A DNA stretch of 64,000 nucleotides from Variovorax paradoxus (GCF_030811855.1 NZ_JAUSRN010000001.1:248001-312000), one strand, 5' to 3'; positions 42,647 through 52,438 are shown, counted from the stretch's first letter. The notes: generated from the sequence alone by a model not told the origin. Program-made: numbers and translations.

Positions 42647-43687
42647 ATGAGCTCATTGCCCCGGGTGAAGGTTGCCGCCGCCCACGCAGCGCCGGTGCTG
42701 CTCGACAAGACCGCCACGACCGAAAAGGCCGTGTCCATCATCAAGGAGGCCGCCCTTCATGGCGCGCAGGTGATCGCGTTCCCGGAAACCTACATTCCGG
42801 CGTTCCCGGTGTGGGCGGCCTTATGGGCGCCGATCTACAACCACGACCTGTTCGAGGCCATGGTCGAGAACAGCGTCTACGTGCCGGGGCCCGAGGTGGC
42901 CTTGATTGCCGCGGCCGCCAAGCGCTTTGGGGTGTGCGTGTCGATGGGCATCAGTGAACGCAGCACCGTCAGCGCCGGCTGCATCTGGAACTCGAACATC
43001 CTGATCGGCGAGACGGGCGAGTTGCTCAACCATCATCGCAAGCTGGTGCCGACCTTCTACGAGAAGCTGGTTTGGGCGGCGGGCGATGGACAGGGGCTTC
43101 GCGTCGCCGAGACCCGCTTCGGGCGCATCGGCGGGCTGATCTGCGGCGAGAACACCAACCCGCTCGCACGCTTCTCGCTCATGGCGCAGGCGGAGCAGAT
43201 TCATATATCCAGCTGGCCTCCGATGTGGCCCACGCGCAAGCCAACGGGAGGTGGAAACTTCGACAATGTTGCGGCAAACCGCATCCGGGCGTCCGCCCAT
43301 TCGTTCGAAGCCAAGGCGTTCGGAATCGTCTGCGCGAGCTTCATGGACAAGGCGATGCGTGACTTCCTGGTGGACCGCGATCCGGCGGTGGCAGAAGTGG
43401 TCGACGGCACGCCACGCGCCGCATCGATGTTTGTGGACCCTACCGGCACGCAGATCGGCGACACGCTTCAGAACGAGGAAGGGATCGCCTATGCCGAGTT
43501 CGACCTGAACAAGTGCATCGAGCCAAAGCAGTTCCATGACGTGGTGGGCTACTACAACCGATTCGACGTCTTCTCGCTCGGAGTCGAACGCCGCCGCCAC
43601 GAGCCGGTCGCGTGGTCAGGGCCATCCGATCCGCAGTTTCCGCGGCTGCTCGACGATGAGATGACTGCCGGGGTGCTGGATGAGTAG
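42647..43687 (+). CDS. nitrilase, 346 aa
   Basis: Carbon-nitrogen hydrolase. The catalytic triad is Glu47 (FPETYI), Lys133 (HHRKLVPTF) and Cys167 (GLICGENTNP), the aliphatic-nitrilase pattern. It converts a nitrile to acid and ammonia. ATG at 42647 is preferred to a GTG 33 bp upstream. The last 8 bp overlap the sulfite-oxidase-like gene. Confidence 0.9.
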   Translation: MSSLPRVKVAAAHAAPVLLDKTATTEKAVSIIKEAALHGAQVIAFPETYIPAFPVWAALWAPIYNHDLFEAMVENSVYVPGPEVALIAAAAKRFGVCVSMGISERSTVSAGCIWNSNILIGETGELLNHHRKLVPTFYEKLVWAAGDGQGLRVAETRFGRIGGLICGENTNPLARFSLMAQAEQIHISSWPPMWPTRKPTGGGNFDNVAANRIRASAHSFEAKAFGIVCASFMDKAMRDFLVDRDPAVAEVVDGTPRAASMFVDPTGTQIGDTLQNEEGIAYAEFDLNKCIEPKQFHDVVGYYNRFDVFSLGVERRRHEPVAWSGPSDPQFPRLLDDEMTAGVLDE

Positions 43688-44732
43688 CGCCGATTTCCTG
43701 CCACCGCTGCCTGAAGGAGCGGAGCGCTCAGTCGTCATTGGCCGGTCTCCCGGATTCCACCTGAAGCCGCCACCGGCGCCTGCGGCGCTGCGCGACTTCA
43801 TCACATCCGATGCGCAGCTCTTCGAAACCATCCACATGGAGGCCGTCGACGTCGATGCCAAGCGCTGGCGACTGCAGGTGGACGGGCTCGTCCGCAGGCC
43901 TTTCTCGATCGGGCTGGACGGACTCCGGCGGCTTCCATCGGCCTCCGTCACGGCCTTCCACGAGTGCTTTGGCAGCCCCCTGGTGCCGGCCGAAGGCAAT
44001 CTCTGGCGGGTAGGCAACGTCCGGTGGACGGGTGTGCCGCTGGCTGTGCTGCTCGAGCAAGCGCAGCTCGAGGCGGGTGCCACCCATGTCTGGTCGGACG
44101 GCTTGGACAGCGGCGAATTCGGCGGTCGCAAAATGAACCGGTATCGCAAGGATCTGCCGATTTCGAAAGCGCTGTCTCACGAGGTGCTCGTGGCTTACGA
44201 GATGAATGGCGCACCCCTGACCCGCGAGCGGGGCGGCCCTGTTCGTCTGGTCGTGCCAGGCTGGTTCGGCACCAACATGACGAAGTGGCTCTGTCGGCTG
44301 TCGGTCCAAGGCCGGCGTGCGAACTCCCCCTTCACGACCCTTTGGTACAACCGCGACAGCGAGCATGAAGGCAAAGTCGATCGAGAGCCGGTGTGGGCTG
44401 TCGAGCCCAATTCGATGATCACCCACCCGGCACCCGGCGACACCATCTCCACGGATGCTGTGGAAGTCAAGGGCTGGGCCTGGAGCAACATCAGCATCGG
44501 CGGCGTGGCGCTCAGCGCTGATGGCGGGGCAACCTGGCAAGAGGCCGAGGTCCGGCCCCGCCGAGAATTCGAATGGCAGCAGTTCGCGGCAACGCTTGCA
44601 CTACCGCGGACGCCGGGCCTAGTGAGCATCATCGCGAGAGCACGGGACGCCGATGGATCGATGCAGCCATTGAGCGGAGAACGAAGCGCGGCCCACTCGG
44701 TCCAGATCCAGCGGGTTCTATCCGGCTCTTGA
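43680..44732 (+). CDS. sulfite oxidase-like molybdopterin oxidoreductase, 350 aa
   Basis: Moco domain of the sulfite oxidase family with the molybdenum-ligand Cys96 in FHECFGSP and GNVRWTGVPLAVLL after it, plus a C-terminal dimerisation domain (EVKGWAWSNISIGGVALSAD). No signal peptide is visible, so it is probably cytoplasmic. Its start overlaps the nitrilase stop by 8 bp, so translation is coupled. Whether it acts on the nitrilase product, sulfite or another compound is unknown. Confidence 0.87.
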   Translation: MSSADFLPPLPEGAERSVVIGRSPGFHLKPPPAPAALRDFITSDAQLFETIHMEAVDVDAKRWRLQVDGLVRRPFSIGLDGLRRLPSASVTAFHECFGSPLVPAEGNLWRVGNVRWTGVPLAVLLEQAQLEAGATHVWSDGLDSGEFGGRKMNRYRKDLPISKALSHEVLVAYEMNGAPLTRERGGPVRLVVPGWFGTNMTKWLCRLSVQGRRANSPFTTLWYNRDSEHEGKVDREPVWAVEPNSMITHPAPGDTISTDAVEVKGWAWSNISIGGVALSADGGATWQEAEVRPRREFEWQQFAATLALPRTPGLVSIIARARDADGSMQPLSGERSAAHSVQIQRVLSGS

Positions 44733-44794
44733 ACGAAAATGTCGGAATTGATGCGCAACGCCAGCGGAGCGAACTGACAAGGCCTGCACGACAC

Positions 44795-45136
44795 ATGTAC
44801 ACATCCACCTTCACATTCGCAACAGGCGAGTTCGACGACGAGTTCCATGCCTTGGACAACGTCATTGCACAGCTCGCCAAATCCATCCCCGGCTACCTTG
44901 GCGAAGAAAGCTGGGAGAACCCTGCAACAGGACTCGTCTCCAACGTGTACTACTGGAAGACGATGGAGGCGCTCCAGGAACTCATCGGGCACCCTGCACA
45001 CATCGCTGCAAAGCAGCGCCAGGCGCGTTGGCTCAAGGGTTACCAGGTCGTCATTGCACAGGTTGTCCGCTGCTATGGTGATGGCGGCATTCCGCACCCG
45101 CTCGCCGATGGCACCGCGGCCTCACACAGCAGCTGA
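44795..45136 (+). CDS. antibiotic biosynthesis monooxygenase-like protein, 113 aa
   Basis: Short alpha-beta protein resembling ABM-domain (dimeric ferredoxin-like) enzymes: SIPGYLGEESWENPATGLVSN and YYWKTMEALQELIGHPAHIAAK are typical. These oxidise small aromatic compounds or bind heme. It follows the Moco gene by 62 bp and is probably in the same transcript. Confidence 0.7.
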   Translation: MYTSTFTFATGEFDDEFHALDNVIAQLAKSIPGYLGEESWENPATGLVSNVYYWKTMEALQELIGHPAHIAAKQRQARWLKGYQVVIAQVVRCYGDGGIPHPLADGTAASHSS

Positions 45137-45200
45137 CCGGCAAACACCAAGTCAATCAAAACACTTGACCGGACGCTGCCGTCTTTCTTTTTTACAGCGA

Positions 45201-45704
45201 TCAGGGTTTCGGCGGCTTCACGGCACCGTCCCAGTGCTCGACGATCTTGCCGTTCTCGAGGCGGAACATGTCGAACCAGGTGGTCGTGTACTTTCGAGTT
45301 GCGTCCTGCGGTTCGGGGTATTCGCGCACGAAGCTCAGGATCACCGTGTCGCGCTCGGCGACGATCGACACCAGCGGTGCCTTGATGCGAGCCTCTACCG
45401 GCAGAGGCGTCGGAGTCCGTCGCGAGATGAATCCCACCATGGCTGCACGGCCGGTGGGCACGTTGGGGTTGTGCTGGATGTAGGACTCGGCAACGTACTT
45501 TTCCGCCTGCGTCACCTGGCCCGCCTCGAAGACCTCACGCCAGAAATCGTAGACCAGGCGCTTGTTGGCCCGCAGCACCGGATCAGCGCTCGCCAGGAGC
45601 GCCTCCTGGTCGGCGGCCGGCTGAACCGGAACCTGTGCTGCCGCGGCGAGGGGCAAGCCAGCGGCAAGCGCAAAGAGCAGATGTGCGAACAGAGGGTTCT
45701 TCAT
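45201..45704 (-). CDS. secreted NTF2/SnoaL-like protein, 167 aa
   Basis: Signal peptide of about 23 residues (LFAHLLFALAAGLPLAAAAQ) then a SnoaL-like fold: VYDFWREVFEAGQVTQAEKY, YIQHNPNVPTGR and WFDMFRLENGKIVEHWDG. Such domains act as cyclases, isomerases or binding proteins. Export suggests a periplasmic role. Convergent with the monooxygenase-like gene. Confidence 0.82.
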   Translation of the reverse strand: MKNPLFAHLLFALAAGLPLAAAAQVPVQPAADQEALLASADPVLRANKRLVYDFWREVFEAGQVTQAEKYVAESYIQHNPNVPTGRAAMVGFISRRTPTPLPVEARIKAPLVSIVAERDTVILSFVREYPEPQDATRKYTTTWFDMFRLENGKIVEHWDGAVKPPKP

Positions 45705-45873
45705 GGATCAAGGCAGTTGTTGAGGGTCTCTGGACCGCAGCCGTTATAGACGATCAGTGCGGCCTTTGTGCTCAAAAAAGGCCGATGAAGAGATTCTGAA
45801 CACGTCTCAAAGGCCCTCCGGGCATCGCGCGACTTGTACTGGCGGGCGGCGGCCCCGCCACGAGTTGCCGATG

Positions 45874-46611
45874 TCATATTCCGCTGAACCAGTTGTATCC
45901 CTGGTCTTCCCAATAGCCTCCGGGATTCGTGTTGGAAACGAAGATCGCGGCGACGTGCTTCGCGCTCTTGAATCCGAGCTTGGTCGGAACACTCAACCGC
46001 AGTGGGAAGCCATTGGACGTCGGCAGCGCTTCGTTGCCAAAGTCGAGCGCAAGCAGCGTCTGCGGGTGCAGCGCGCTGGCCATGTCGAGGCTCGAGTGAT
46101 AGCGGTCGGCACATTTGAAGCCGACGAAGCGCGCCGACGTGTCCGCGCCGATGCGCTGCAGGAAGGTCTTGAGCGGCACGCCGCGCCAGTCGCCGATGGC
46201 GCTCCAGCCCTCGATACAGATATGGCGCGTGATCTGCCGCGCTTGCGGCAGCGTGCGCAGGCGCTCGGCGGTCCACGCCGTCTTGTCGGCGACGAGTCCC
46301 GAGACTTCAAGCCGCCAGCTCGACAAGTCGACTTGGGGCGCGTCGAACTCTGGGTAGAACGCGTTGAACGGGAACGGCTTCGTGACCTGGCTTGCCGCAT
46401 AGGTTGGCGCGAGGCGGCTGCCGCTGAAGAGGCGGGCCTGCACGCGGTCGTTCCAGCGCGACAGCGCCCACAGGACCTTGTCGACCTGGTCGTCGTCCTG
46501 CAGGTTGCAGCCCGACAGCATCGAGAGCGCGCCAATCGACAGCGACGAACGAAGCAGCAGCCGTCGCTCGAGGTTCACGATCTGCGTCTTGTGATCGGAG
46601 AGCTTGATCAT
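45874..46611 (-). CDS. MsrP/YedY-like molybdopterin oxidoreductase lipoprotein, 245 aa
   Basis: Periplasmic Moco protein. A twin-arginine motif (ERRLLLRSSLSIGALSM, Arg16-17) ends in a lipobox LSGC with Cys35, so it is probably a Tat-exported lipoprotein. The molybdenum ligand is Cys132 in RHICIEGWSAIGDWRGVPL. It begins 4 bp inside the cytochrome b gene. By analogy with MsrP it could reduce oxidised sulfur compounds; true substrate unknown. Confidence 0.82.
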   Translation of the reverse strand: MIKLSDHKTQIVNLERRLLLRSSLSIGALSMLSGCNLQDDDQVDKVLWALSRWNDRVQARLFSGSRLAPTYAASQVTKPFPFNAFYPEFDAPQVDLSSWRLEVSGLVADKTAWTAERLRTLPQARQITRHICIEGWSAIGDWRGVPLKTFLQRIGADTSARFVGFKCADRYHSSLDMASALHPQTLLALDFGNEALPTSNGFPLRLSVPTKLGFKSAKHVAAIFVSNTNPGGYWEDQGYNWFSGI

Positions 46612-47228
46612 GAGGCGGTACGGTGAGAGGCCCGCGCACGTCCGATGACCATCGGCAGCAGCGTGCGCGGCACGAGGAGGACGAGCAGCAGATGGATCGC
46701 GATGAAGCCGACGATGCCGGCCATTGCCGCGAAGTGCACCTTGCGCGCGAAATCGAAGCCACCAAAAAGGCCGGCCAGCCATACCAGTTGCACAGGCTTC
46801 CAGATCGCCAGCCCCGATGCGACGACGAGCACACCAAACAGCAGCACGATGACATAGGCGAAGCGCTGCACTGCGTTGTAGCGGCCGACTTCATGCGGGA
46901 GCCGTAGCGTCAGCGCACGTCCGGTGTCGCGCAGCAACTCACTGGCGCGAATCGGGAAAAAATCCCGACGGAAGTGGCCGCTGGCGATGCCGTAAAGCAT
47001 ATACAGCAGGCCGTTCGCGACGAGCAGCCACATCGCCGCAAGGTGCCACGCAATGGCGCCACCGAGCCAACCGCCAAGCGTCGTCCAGGCGGGGAACTGG
47101 AAGGGCAGGATCGGCGACGCGTTGTAGATCGTCCAACCGCTCATCAGCATGCAGGTCATCGCGAACGCGTTGACCCAGTGGGCGGCGCGCACCGCCAGCG
47201 GATGAATCATCGTGCTCTTCATCGTCAC
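46608..47228 (-). CDS. cytochrome b/b6 domain membrane protein, 206 aa
   Basis: Four hydrophobic segments with histidines in AVRAAHWVNAFAM, AWHLAAMWLLV and FIAIHLLLVLLV that would hold two hemes b, as in Ni-hydrogenase or thiosulfate-reductase cytochrome b. It is the likely quinol-to-Moco electron donor for the overlapping downstream gene, in place of MsrQ. It overlaps the gene upstream by 4 bp. Confidence 0.85.
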   Translation of the reverse strand: MTMKSTMIHPLAVRAAHWVNAFAMTCMLMSGWTIYNASPILPFQFPAWTTLGGWLGGAIAWHLAAMWLLVANGLLYMLYGIASGHFRRDFFPIRASELLRDTGRALTLRLPHEVGRYNAVQRFAYVIVLLFGVLVVASGLAIWKPVQLVWLAGLFGGFDFARKVHFAAMAGIVGFIAIHLLLVLLVPRTLLPMVIGRARASHRTAS

Positions 47229-47857
47229 ATCGGCGGAGTCACGCCGTCCTTGCCTGCAGAGATGAAGTTGGCGGACAGGCTTGAATCGGCTTCCTTCGTC
47301 GCGAACAAGACAACTTTGGTGCCCACCGTGAGCAACGAGCGGTCGCCGGGTTCGAGGTTAACGATCGGCACGTCATCCGGCACGACGATCTTCTTCTCGC
47401 CGCCCTTGTACTTGAGAGTCAGGGTACGGCCGTTGGTCGCGACGAGGTCGCCGACCGTGCCGTTGGTCATGGTGCTTTTGGGCGCTAAATCCCAGGCGCG
47501 GTGACCATCCCCGGTGCCCACCATCGCAGGCGGGAAAACATGCACTTCAAGCGCTTTCAGAGAACCGTCGGGCAGCGGAGTCGCCGCCGTTCCGATGTAG
47601 CTGCCGGGCTTGATGTCGCTCACCTTGGCGAGCGTGACCGCGCGAACCTGCGTGTTGCTGTTGATCTTGACCGTCAGGTCTTCGCCGCGGTTGGTGCGGA
47701 CTTTGATCGCATCGTCGCTGACGGCGGTGATCGCGCCGCGCACACCGACCGGCGGCGGCGTCTGGGCGTGCACGGCGTAACTGGCGCCGAGCAGGCCGGC
47801 GCTCATCAAGGTCGGGAGGGCGAAGGTCCGAAGGAGTTTTCCGAATCTGGTGTTCAT
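47225..47857 (-). CDS. DUF5666-like secreted protein, 210 aa
   Basis: Signal peptide of about 30 residues ending AVHAQ, then OB-like beta repeats (VRGAITAVSDDAIKVRTNRG, GSYIGTAATPLPDGSLKALE) seen in DUF5666 proteins. First gene of the three-gene Moco/cytochrome operon. Role unknown; it may be a metal- or stress-related periplasmic factor. Confidence 0.75.
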   Translation of the reverse strand: MNTRFGKLLRTFALPTLMSAGLLGASYAVHAQTPPPVGVRGAITAVSDDAIKVRTNRGEDLTVKINSNTQVRAVTLAKVSDIKPGSYIGTAATPLPDGSLKALEVHVFPPAMVGTGDGHRAWDLAPKSTMTNGTVGDLVATNGRTLTLKYKGGEKKIVVPDDVPIVNLEPGDRSLLTVGTKVVLFATKEADSSLSANFISAGKDGVTPPM

Positions 47858-47913
47858 GAATGAGCCGTAGAGAATGAAGACAGGTCACTCTAGGGATCGC
47901 CCGTGCTCATGGG

Positions 47914-47942
47914 CATGACATTCGGATGACAAAAAAGTCATG
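47914..47942. promoter_or_regulatory. candidate response-regulator box in divergent promoter
   Basis: CATGAC (47914-47919) and GTCATG (47937-47942) form an inverted repeat, with a further direct TGACA copy between them. CusR/HprR-type regulators bind similar repeats. It lies between the Moco operon and the two-component genes. Confidence 0.45.
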
Positions 47943-47984
47943 AACCGGCGCCGCACCGCGAGAGAGAATGGCAAACACACTCCC

Positions 47985-48656
47985 ATGAGCATCCTTGTTA
48001 TCGAAGACGACCCGAAGACGGGCGACTACCTGAAGAAGGGCCTGAAGGAAAGCGGCTACGCCGTGGACCTTGCGCGCACCGGAACGGACGGGCTGCACAT
48101 GGCGCTTGAGCACGCCTACGACCTCGTCGTACTTGACGTGATGCTGCCCGGCATCGACGGCTGGCAGATCATGCAGGCCTTGCGCGACAAGCGGGACCTG
48201 CCTGTGCTCTTCCTCACTGCGCGCGACCGCCTGGACGACCGCATCCGCGGCCTTGAACTCGGCGCCGACGACTATCTCGTCAAGCCCTTCTCGTTCATCG
48301 AACTGGTACTGCGCATTCGCACGCTGCTGCGCCGGGGTATCGTGCGCGAAGCCGAGTTCTACGAGTTCGCCGATCTGAAGGTTGACGCCCTGCGCCGCAA
48401 GGTCACTCGCGAAGGCAAAGAGATTGCGCTGACGAACAAGGAGTTCCTTCTGCTGCAACTGCTGATCAAGCGGCAGAGCGAGGCGCTCTCGCGCACGCTG
48501 ATCGCCTCCGAAGTGTGGGACATGAACTTCGACAGCGACACCAATGTCGTCGACGTCGCGATCAAGCGCCTTCGCGCGAAGATCGATCAGCCGTTCGAGA
48601 AAAAGCTGATCCACACGGTGCGCAGCATCGGCTATTCGTTCGGCGACGCGCCATGA
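47985..48656 (+). CDS. heavy-metal/redox type response regulator (CusR/HprR-like), 223 aa
   Basis: OmpR-family regulator. Receiver domain with acidic pocket VIEDD, phosphorylated Asp in VVLDVMLPG and Lys in YLVKPF; C-terminal winged helix ([19 protein letters not shown]). Subgroup resembles CusR, CopR and HprR. The ATG at 47985 is preferred to an upstream start. It overlaps the kinase gene by 4 bp and is divergent from the Moco operon. Confidence 0.9.
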   Translation: MSILVIEDDPKTGDYLKKGLKESGYAVDLARTGTDGLHMALEHAYDLVVLDVMLPGIDGWQIMQALRDKRDLPVLFLTARDRLDDRIRGLELGADDYLVKPFSFIELVLRIRTLLRRGIVREAEFYEFADLKVDALRRKVTREGKEIALTNKEFLLLQLLIKRQSEALSRTLIASEVWDMNFDSDTNVVDVAIKRLRAKIDQPFEKKLIHTVRSIGYSFGDAP

Positions 48657-50056
48657 GGTGGCTGCCGCGATCGCTGGCAGTGCGCGCCACCCTGCTGCTT
48701 GCCCTGATCACGTGCACGGTCACCGGCATGCTGGGGGCCTACTTTTTTTATTCCGCGCGGTCGGCGATCACCGAGCAGCTGGACACGCGGCTGATCGGTC
48801 GCGTTGAGCACTTCCGTCGCCTGGTGGGCAACGTGCAGACGATCGCTGACCTGCACGAGCGGCCGTCGCTGTTCACGGCCATGCTTGGTGCCGAGAGCGA
48901 TGTGCTGCTGCTGCGCCGCCCCGGCGAGGCGCCTTTCATCGACGTCAACCCCTGCCGTTTTCCGGTGCCCGGCACGCTCGCCGCGGTAGCGGTCGATCGC
49001 GATCTGGCGATCGGGAACGTGCTGAACACCCCGACGGCGGATGGCGTGCCGATGCATTGGGTCGCGGCGCTCGCGCGTTCGGGCCGCAATGGCGATGTGG
49101 TGGAAGTGGTGGCCGGCCACCCGTTGACCAACGAGGTGAAGATGATTCGCGCCAACCGAGATCGCGTCATCCTCAGCGCCGTGATCGCGATGCTCGCTTC
49201 GACCATTCTTGCGTATCTGGTGCTGCGGCACGGCTTAAGGCCGCTGCACCGGGTTGCCGGCAAGGCGGCCTTGATCAACCCGATCAATCTCGCCGTGCGG
49301 CTGCCAGAGCATGACGCGCCGCTCGAAGTGCAGCACATGGTCGTCGCGTTCAACGCCATGCTTGACCGCATCGCCACCGGCTATGAGCGTCTTTCGCAGT
49401 TCTCGGCCGATCTGGCGCACGAGATCCGCACCCCCGTCGGCGCGCTGATCGGACAGACGCAGGTCGCGCTGCAACGGGCTCGCAGCGCCGATGAGTACCA
49501 GCACCTTCTTGAATCGAACCTCGAAGAGCTGAACCGGTTGGGCCAGATTGCGGAGAACATCCTATTCCTCGCGCAAGCCGATCATGCATCGTTGACGATC
49601 GAGCGAGCTCCGATTGCGCTGCATGCCGAGCTTGAGAAGATCGCCGAATACTTTGAAGGCCCTGCCGATGAGAACGGGCTTCGGTTCGAAGTGCAAGCAA
49701 GCGGTGTGGCCTTCGTCAACGCCGCGCTCTGCCGGCGTGCGGTCAACAACCTTGTCGTGAATGCAGTGCGCCACGGCACACGGGGGACGACCGTGCGGCT
49801 GATCGGTGCGCAAGACGGCGACATGGCGAAGATAGCTGTCGAGAACGAAGGGGCGCCGGTCCCGCCCGAACAGCTCGGGCGCCTGTTCGACCGCTTCTAC
49901 CGAGGCGACGCAGCACGCAGCTACACCGAATCCAACGGCCTCGGGCTTGCGATCGTCAAAGCAATCATGGCGTTGCACGGCGGCGAAGTGTGCGCTTCAT
50001 GCCCCGCGCCCGGCCTGATTCGGTTCGAGTTGCGCTTTCCCGCGATGAGGGGGTGA
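48653..50056 (+). CDS. heavy-metal type sensor histidine kinase (CusS/HprS-like), 467 aa
   Basis: Two membrane segments (about 10-32 and 175-197) flank a periplasmic sensor of about 145 residues; then HAMP, HisKA with His in [17 protein letters not shown] box [11 protein letters not shown] and G box [13 protein letters not shown]. The last 60 bp overlap the convergent permease gene. Signal could be copper or reactive chlorine/oxygen by analogy with HprS. Confidence 0.9.
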   Translation: MRWLPRSLAVRATLLLALITCTVTGMLGAYFFYSARSAITEQLDTRLIGRVEHFRRLVGNVQTIADLHERPSLFTAMLGAESDVLLLRRPGEAPFIDVNPCRFPVPGTLAAVAVDRDLAIGNVLNTPTADGVPMHWVAALARSGRNGDVVEVVAGHPLTNEVKMIRANRDRVILSAVIAMLASTILAYLVLRHGLRPLHRVAGKAALINPINLAVRLPEHDAPLEVQHMVVAFNAMLDRIATGYERLSQFSADLAHEIRTPVGALIGQTQVALQRARSADEYQHLLESNLEELNRLGQIAENILFLAQADHASLTIERAPIALHAELEKIAEYFEGPADENGLRFEVQASGVAFVNAALCRRAVNNLVVNAVRHGTRGTTVRLIGAQDGDMAKIAVENEGAPVPPEQLGRLFDRFYRGDAARSYTESNGLGLAIVKAIMALHGGEVCASCPAPGLIRFELRFPAMRG

Positions 50057-51637
50057 GTGCCGCAGGTCCCCTGGCGTCGGCTCCGTCCGTGCCCAGTAAA
50101 GGCTGGCAATCGCGCAGCCTAAAAAGGCAAGAGGAACAGTGACCAAAGCAGGCGGATCTATCGGGAACACCGGGCTCGCGTGTCCAAGCACCTTGACCCA
50201 GATCGCCGGCCCAAGCACCGTCAGCAGCAGCGAAGACAACAGTCCCACGCTTCCCCCAACCACCGCACCGGTCGCTGTGAGGCGCTTCCAGTAGATCGCA
50301 AGAACCAGCACCGGAAATGTCGACGAGCAGGCGATCGAGAACGCCAAGCTGATCATGTACGCGACGTTCTGCCCCTTGAACGCAATGCCGAGCGCAATCG
50401 CAAAAAGTCCCAATCCGACTGTGGCCACACGAACGATCCGGATTTCCTCCCGAGCGCCGGCCATCCTGTGCCGAAACAGCGCGCCGTAGATGTCATGACT
50501 GATCGCCGAAGCGCCAGACAGAGTCAGGCCAGCAACAACCGCCAGGATGGTGGCGAACGCGACGGCAGAAACCAGCCCGAACATGATCTCGCCGCCAAGG
50601 ATGTGGGACAGATGCAGCGCAGCCGTATTGCTGCCGCCAATCAACAAGCCTTTCGCGTCCATGTATTCCGGATGCGTGCGAAGCAAAGCAAGTGCGCCGA
50701 AGCCGATGATGAAAATCATGGCATAGAAACAGTTCATGAAGATGGTTGCCCAGAGAACCGACGTGCGCGCAGCCTTGGCATCGGGCACGGTGAAGAAGCG
50801 CATGAGCACATGAGGCAGGCCTGCGGTACCAAGCATCAGCGCAATACCGAGCGAAAGCCCTGACAGCGGATCCTTGGCAAAAGACGTCGGCGAGAGGATT
50901 GCGTCCTTTCCTGGATGCACCTCGACCGCCTTGCGCAGCAAGGCGCTCATGCTGAAGCCAAACTGCTTCCACACAAGGAACGTGATTGCCGCTCCAACGC
51001 CGAGCATCAACACGGCCTTGATGATCTGAACCCACGTCGTGGCCATCATTCCACCAAAGACGACGTACAGCACCATCAACACACCGACCAGCACGATGGC
51101 GAGGTTGTAGTCGATGCCGAAGAGCAATTGAATCAGCTGCCCGGCGCCCACCATCTGGGCGATGAGGTAGAACGCGACAATGATCAGCGAGGCGCACGCG
51201 GAAAACACCCGTATGGCACTGCCACTGAGCCTTGAGCAAACGACGTCGGTGAAGGTGTATTTCCCCAGCTGGCGAAGCTTTCCCGCCATCAGGAACACCA
51301 CGATCGGCAAGCCCGTCGTGTAGCCAATGGCGTAGATCAGGCCGTCGAACCCGCTCGAGAAGACCAGCGCGGTCAAGCCGAGAAATGCGCCAGCGGACAA
51401 GGCATCGCCGGTGATCGCCAGTCCGTTCTGGAATCCGGAGATGCGTCCTCCCGCCGCGTAGAAGTCGCTGGTCGATGACGTGCGGCGTGCTGCCCACCAT
51501 GTGATGGCGAGCGTGATCGAAATGACAGAGAGGAAAAGAAATACAGAGGTTGCGGAGGGAGAGCCAATGGCTCCTCCCGCCGCCAATGCATGGGTCGCCG
51601 AAGCCGAAGCTGCGAACGCAGCAATCAATTTCTTCAT
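49997..51637 (-). CDS. actP: sodium:solute symporter, ActP-like acetate permease, 546 aa
   Basis: SSS-family cation symporter with signal-like N-terminus (MKKLIAAFAASASATHALAA) and about 13 membrane helices; GDALSAGAFLGLTALVFSSG and AGLTLSGASAISHD match ActP. It probably imports acetate or similar short carboxylates. The DUF485 gene ends just before its start, the usual yjcH-actP pairing. The substrate is not proven. Confidence 0.88.
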   Translation of the reverse strand: MKKLIAAFAASASATHALAAGGAIGSPSATSVFLFLSVISITLAITWWAARRTSSTSDFYAAGGRISGFQNGLAITGDALSAGAFLGLTALVFSSGFDGLIYAIGYTTGLPIVVFLMAGKLRQLGKYTFTDVVCSRLSGSAIRVFSACASLIIVAFYLIAQMVGAGQLIQLLFGIDYNLAIVLVGVLMVLYVVFGGMMATTWVQIIKAVLMLGVGAAITFLVWKQFGFSMSALLRKAVEVHPGKDAILSPTSFAKDPLSGLSLGIALMLGTAGLPHVLMRFFTVPDAKAARTSVLWATIFMNCFYAMIFIIGFGALALLRTHPEYMDAKGLLIGGSNTAALHLSHILGGEIMFGLVSAVAFATILAVVAGLTLSGASAISHDIYGALFRHRMAGAREEIRIVRVATVGLGLFAIALGIAFKGQNVAYMISLAFSIACSSTFPVLVLAIYWKRLTATGAVVGGSVGLLSSLLLTVLGPAIWVKVLGHASPVFPIDPPALVTVPLAFLGCAIASLYWARTEPTPGDLRHSPPHRGKAQLEPNQAGRGA

Positions 51638-51638
51638 A

Positions 51639-51881
51639 TCAGACATCCATCCGATTGGTTCGAACAACGTAGATGACGGTCAACACGATCCCGCACAGGA
51701 TCACAAGCAGACCGAAGGCGAATGCGAAAGGGATGTCGAGCACAGGCACCGCGAATGCCATTCCTCTCGCGTTGAAACAGCACATCAGCACAAACGTAAA
51801 GTAGACAAGAACCTGCACGGCGGTGAGCGCCAGGCCGAAGCCCAGCGATTCGCCGCCTCCATCGTTGAGGTCGCGACGCAT
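51639..51881 (-). CDS. DUF485 membrane protein (YjcH-like), 80 aa
   Basis: Two membrane helices (LALTAVQVLVYFTFVLMCCF and AFAFGLLVILCGIVLTVIYV). DUF485 proteins accompany ActP. GGAG precedes the ATG at 51881, which I prefer over one 36 bp upstream. Confidence 0.82.
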   Translation of the reverse strand: MRRDLNDGGGESLGFGLALTAVQVLVYFTFVLMCCFNARGMAFAVPVLDIPFAFAFGLLVILCGIVLTVIYVVRTNRMDV

Positions 51882-52036
51882 GAAAATCTCCGTCAAATTG
51901 ATTCGATCCGGGCGCAACCATATCGATGCGCTCGAGGTGGAAGAAACGATTAATTTCGATGAGACCGATCCGTTGTCCAGATGCCAGATGAAGGTGCATT
52001 GCTTGCACCAAGGCGGACGGCCTCGTGGGCTCTGAG

Positions 52037-52426
52037 CTAGAGCGCCCCTGTCAGGAACTGGGCCTCCCCAAGGCCGAAGGACCAGTCCGCGTCCTTGTTC
52101 TCAACGAGGCTGACCACCACGTCTTCCGCGCGCAGGCCGCAGTCCCTGTGCAGGTTGGCGACGAGCAGTCGGTAGAAGTCTCTCTTCTGCATGTCGGATC
52201 GGGGCCGGGTGACAACGGTCAGCAGCACCACGCTGTTCGAGCGCGGGAGATTCAGCCCTGTGTCGTGGATCACGAGTTCATTCGGTCGATGCTGCGTCAC
52301 ACATTGATAGCGGTCGGAGAGCGGCACCTTGAACGCTTCCACCATCGCCACGTGTGCGCTGTCGAGGAGCGCTCGCAGCTGCTCGTCGTCTCGTCCTTGA
52401 ATGACGTCGAACTTCAAGAGTGGCAT
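52037..52426 (-). CDS. tautomerase family protein, 129 aa
   Basis: Starts MPLLKFDV, so Pro is residue 1 after Met removal, the catalytic base of 4-oxalocrotonate tautomerase-like proteins. Two beta-alpha-beta repeats are visible. AGAGG lies 8 bp before this ATG. Lies 12 bp downstream of the nitronate monooxygenase gene, so probably co-transcribed. Confidence 0.83.
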   Translation of the reverse strand: MPLLKFDVIQGRDDEQLRALLDSAHVAMVEAFKVPLSDRYQCVTQHRPNELVIHDTGLNLPRSNSVVLLTVVTRPRSDMQKRDFYRLLVANLHRDCGLRAEDVVVSLVENKDADWSFGLGEAQFLTGAL

Positions 52427-52438
52427 TTGCAATGCCTC

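Noticed and set aside
49997..50056. 60-bp overlap of kinase and permease genes as an error
   Set aside because: Both convergent frames look intact to their stops; long convergent overlaps occur in GC-rich genomes.
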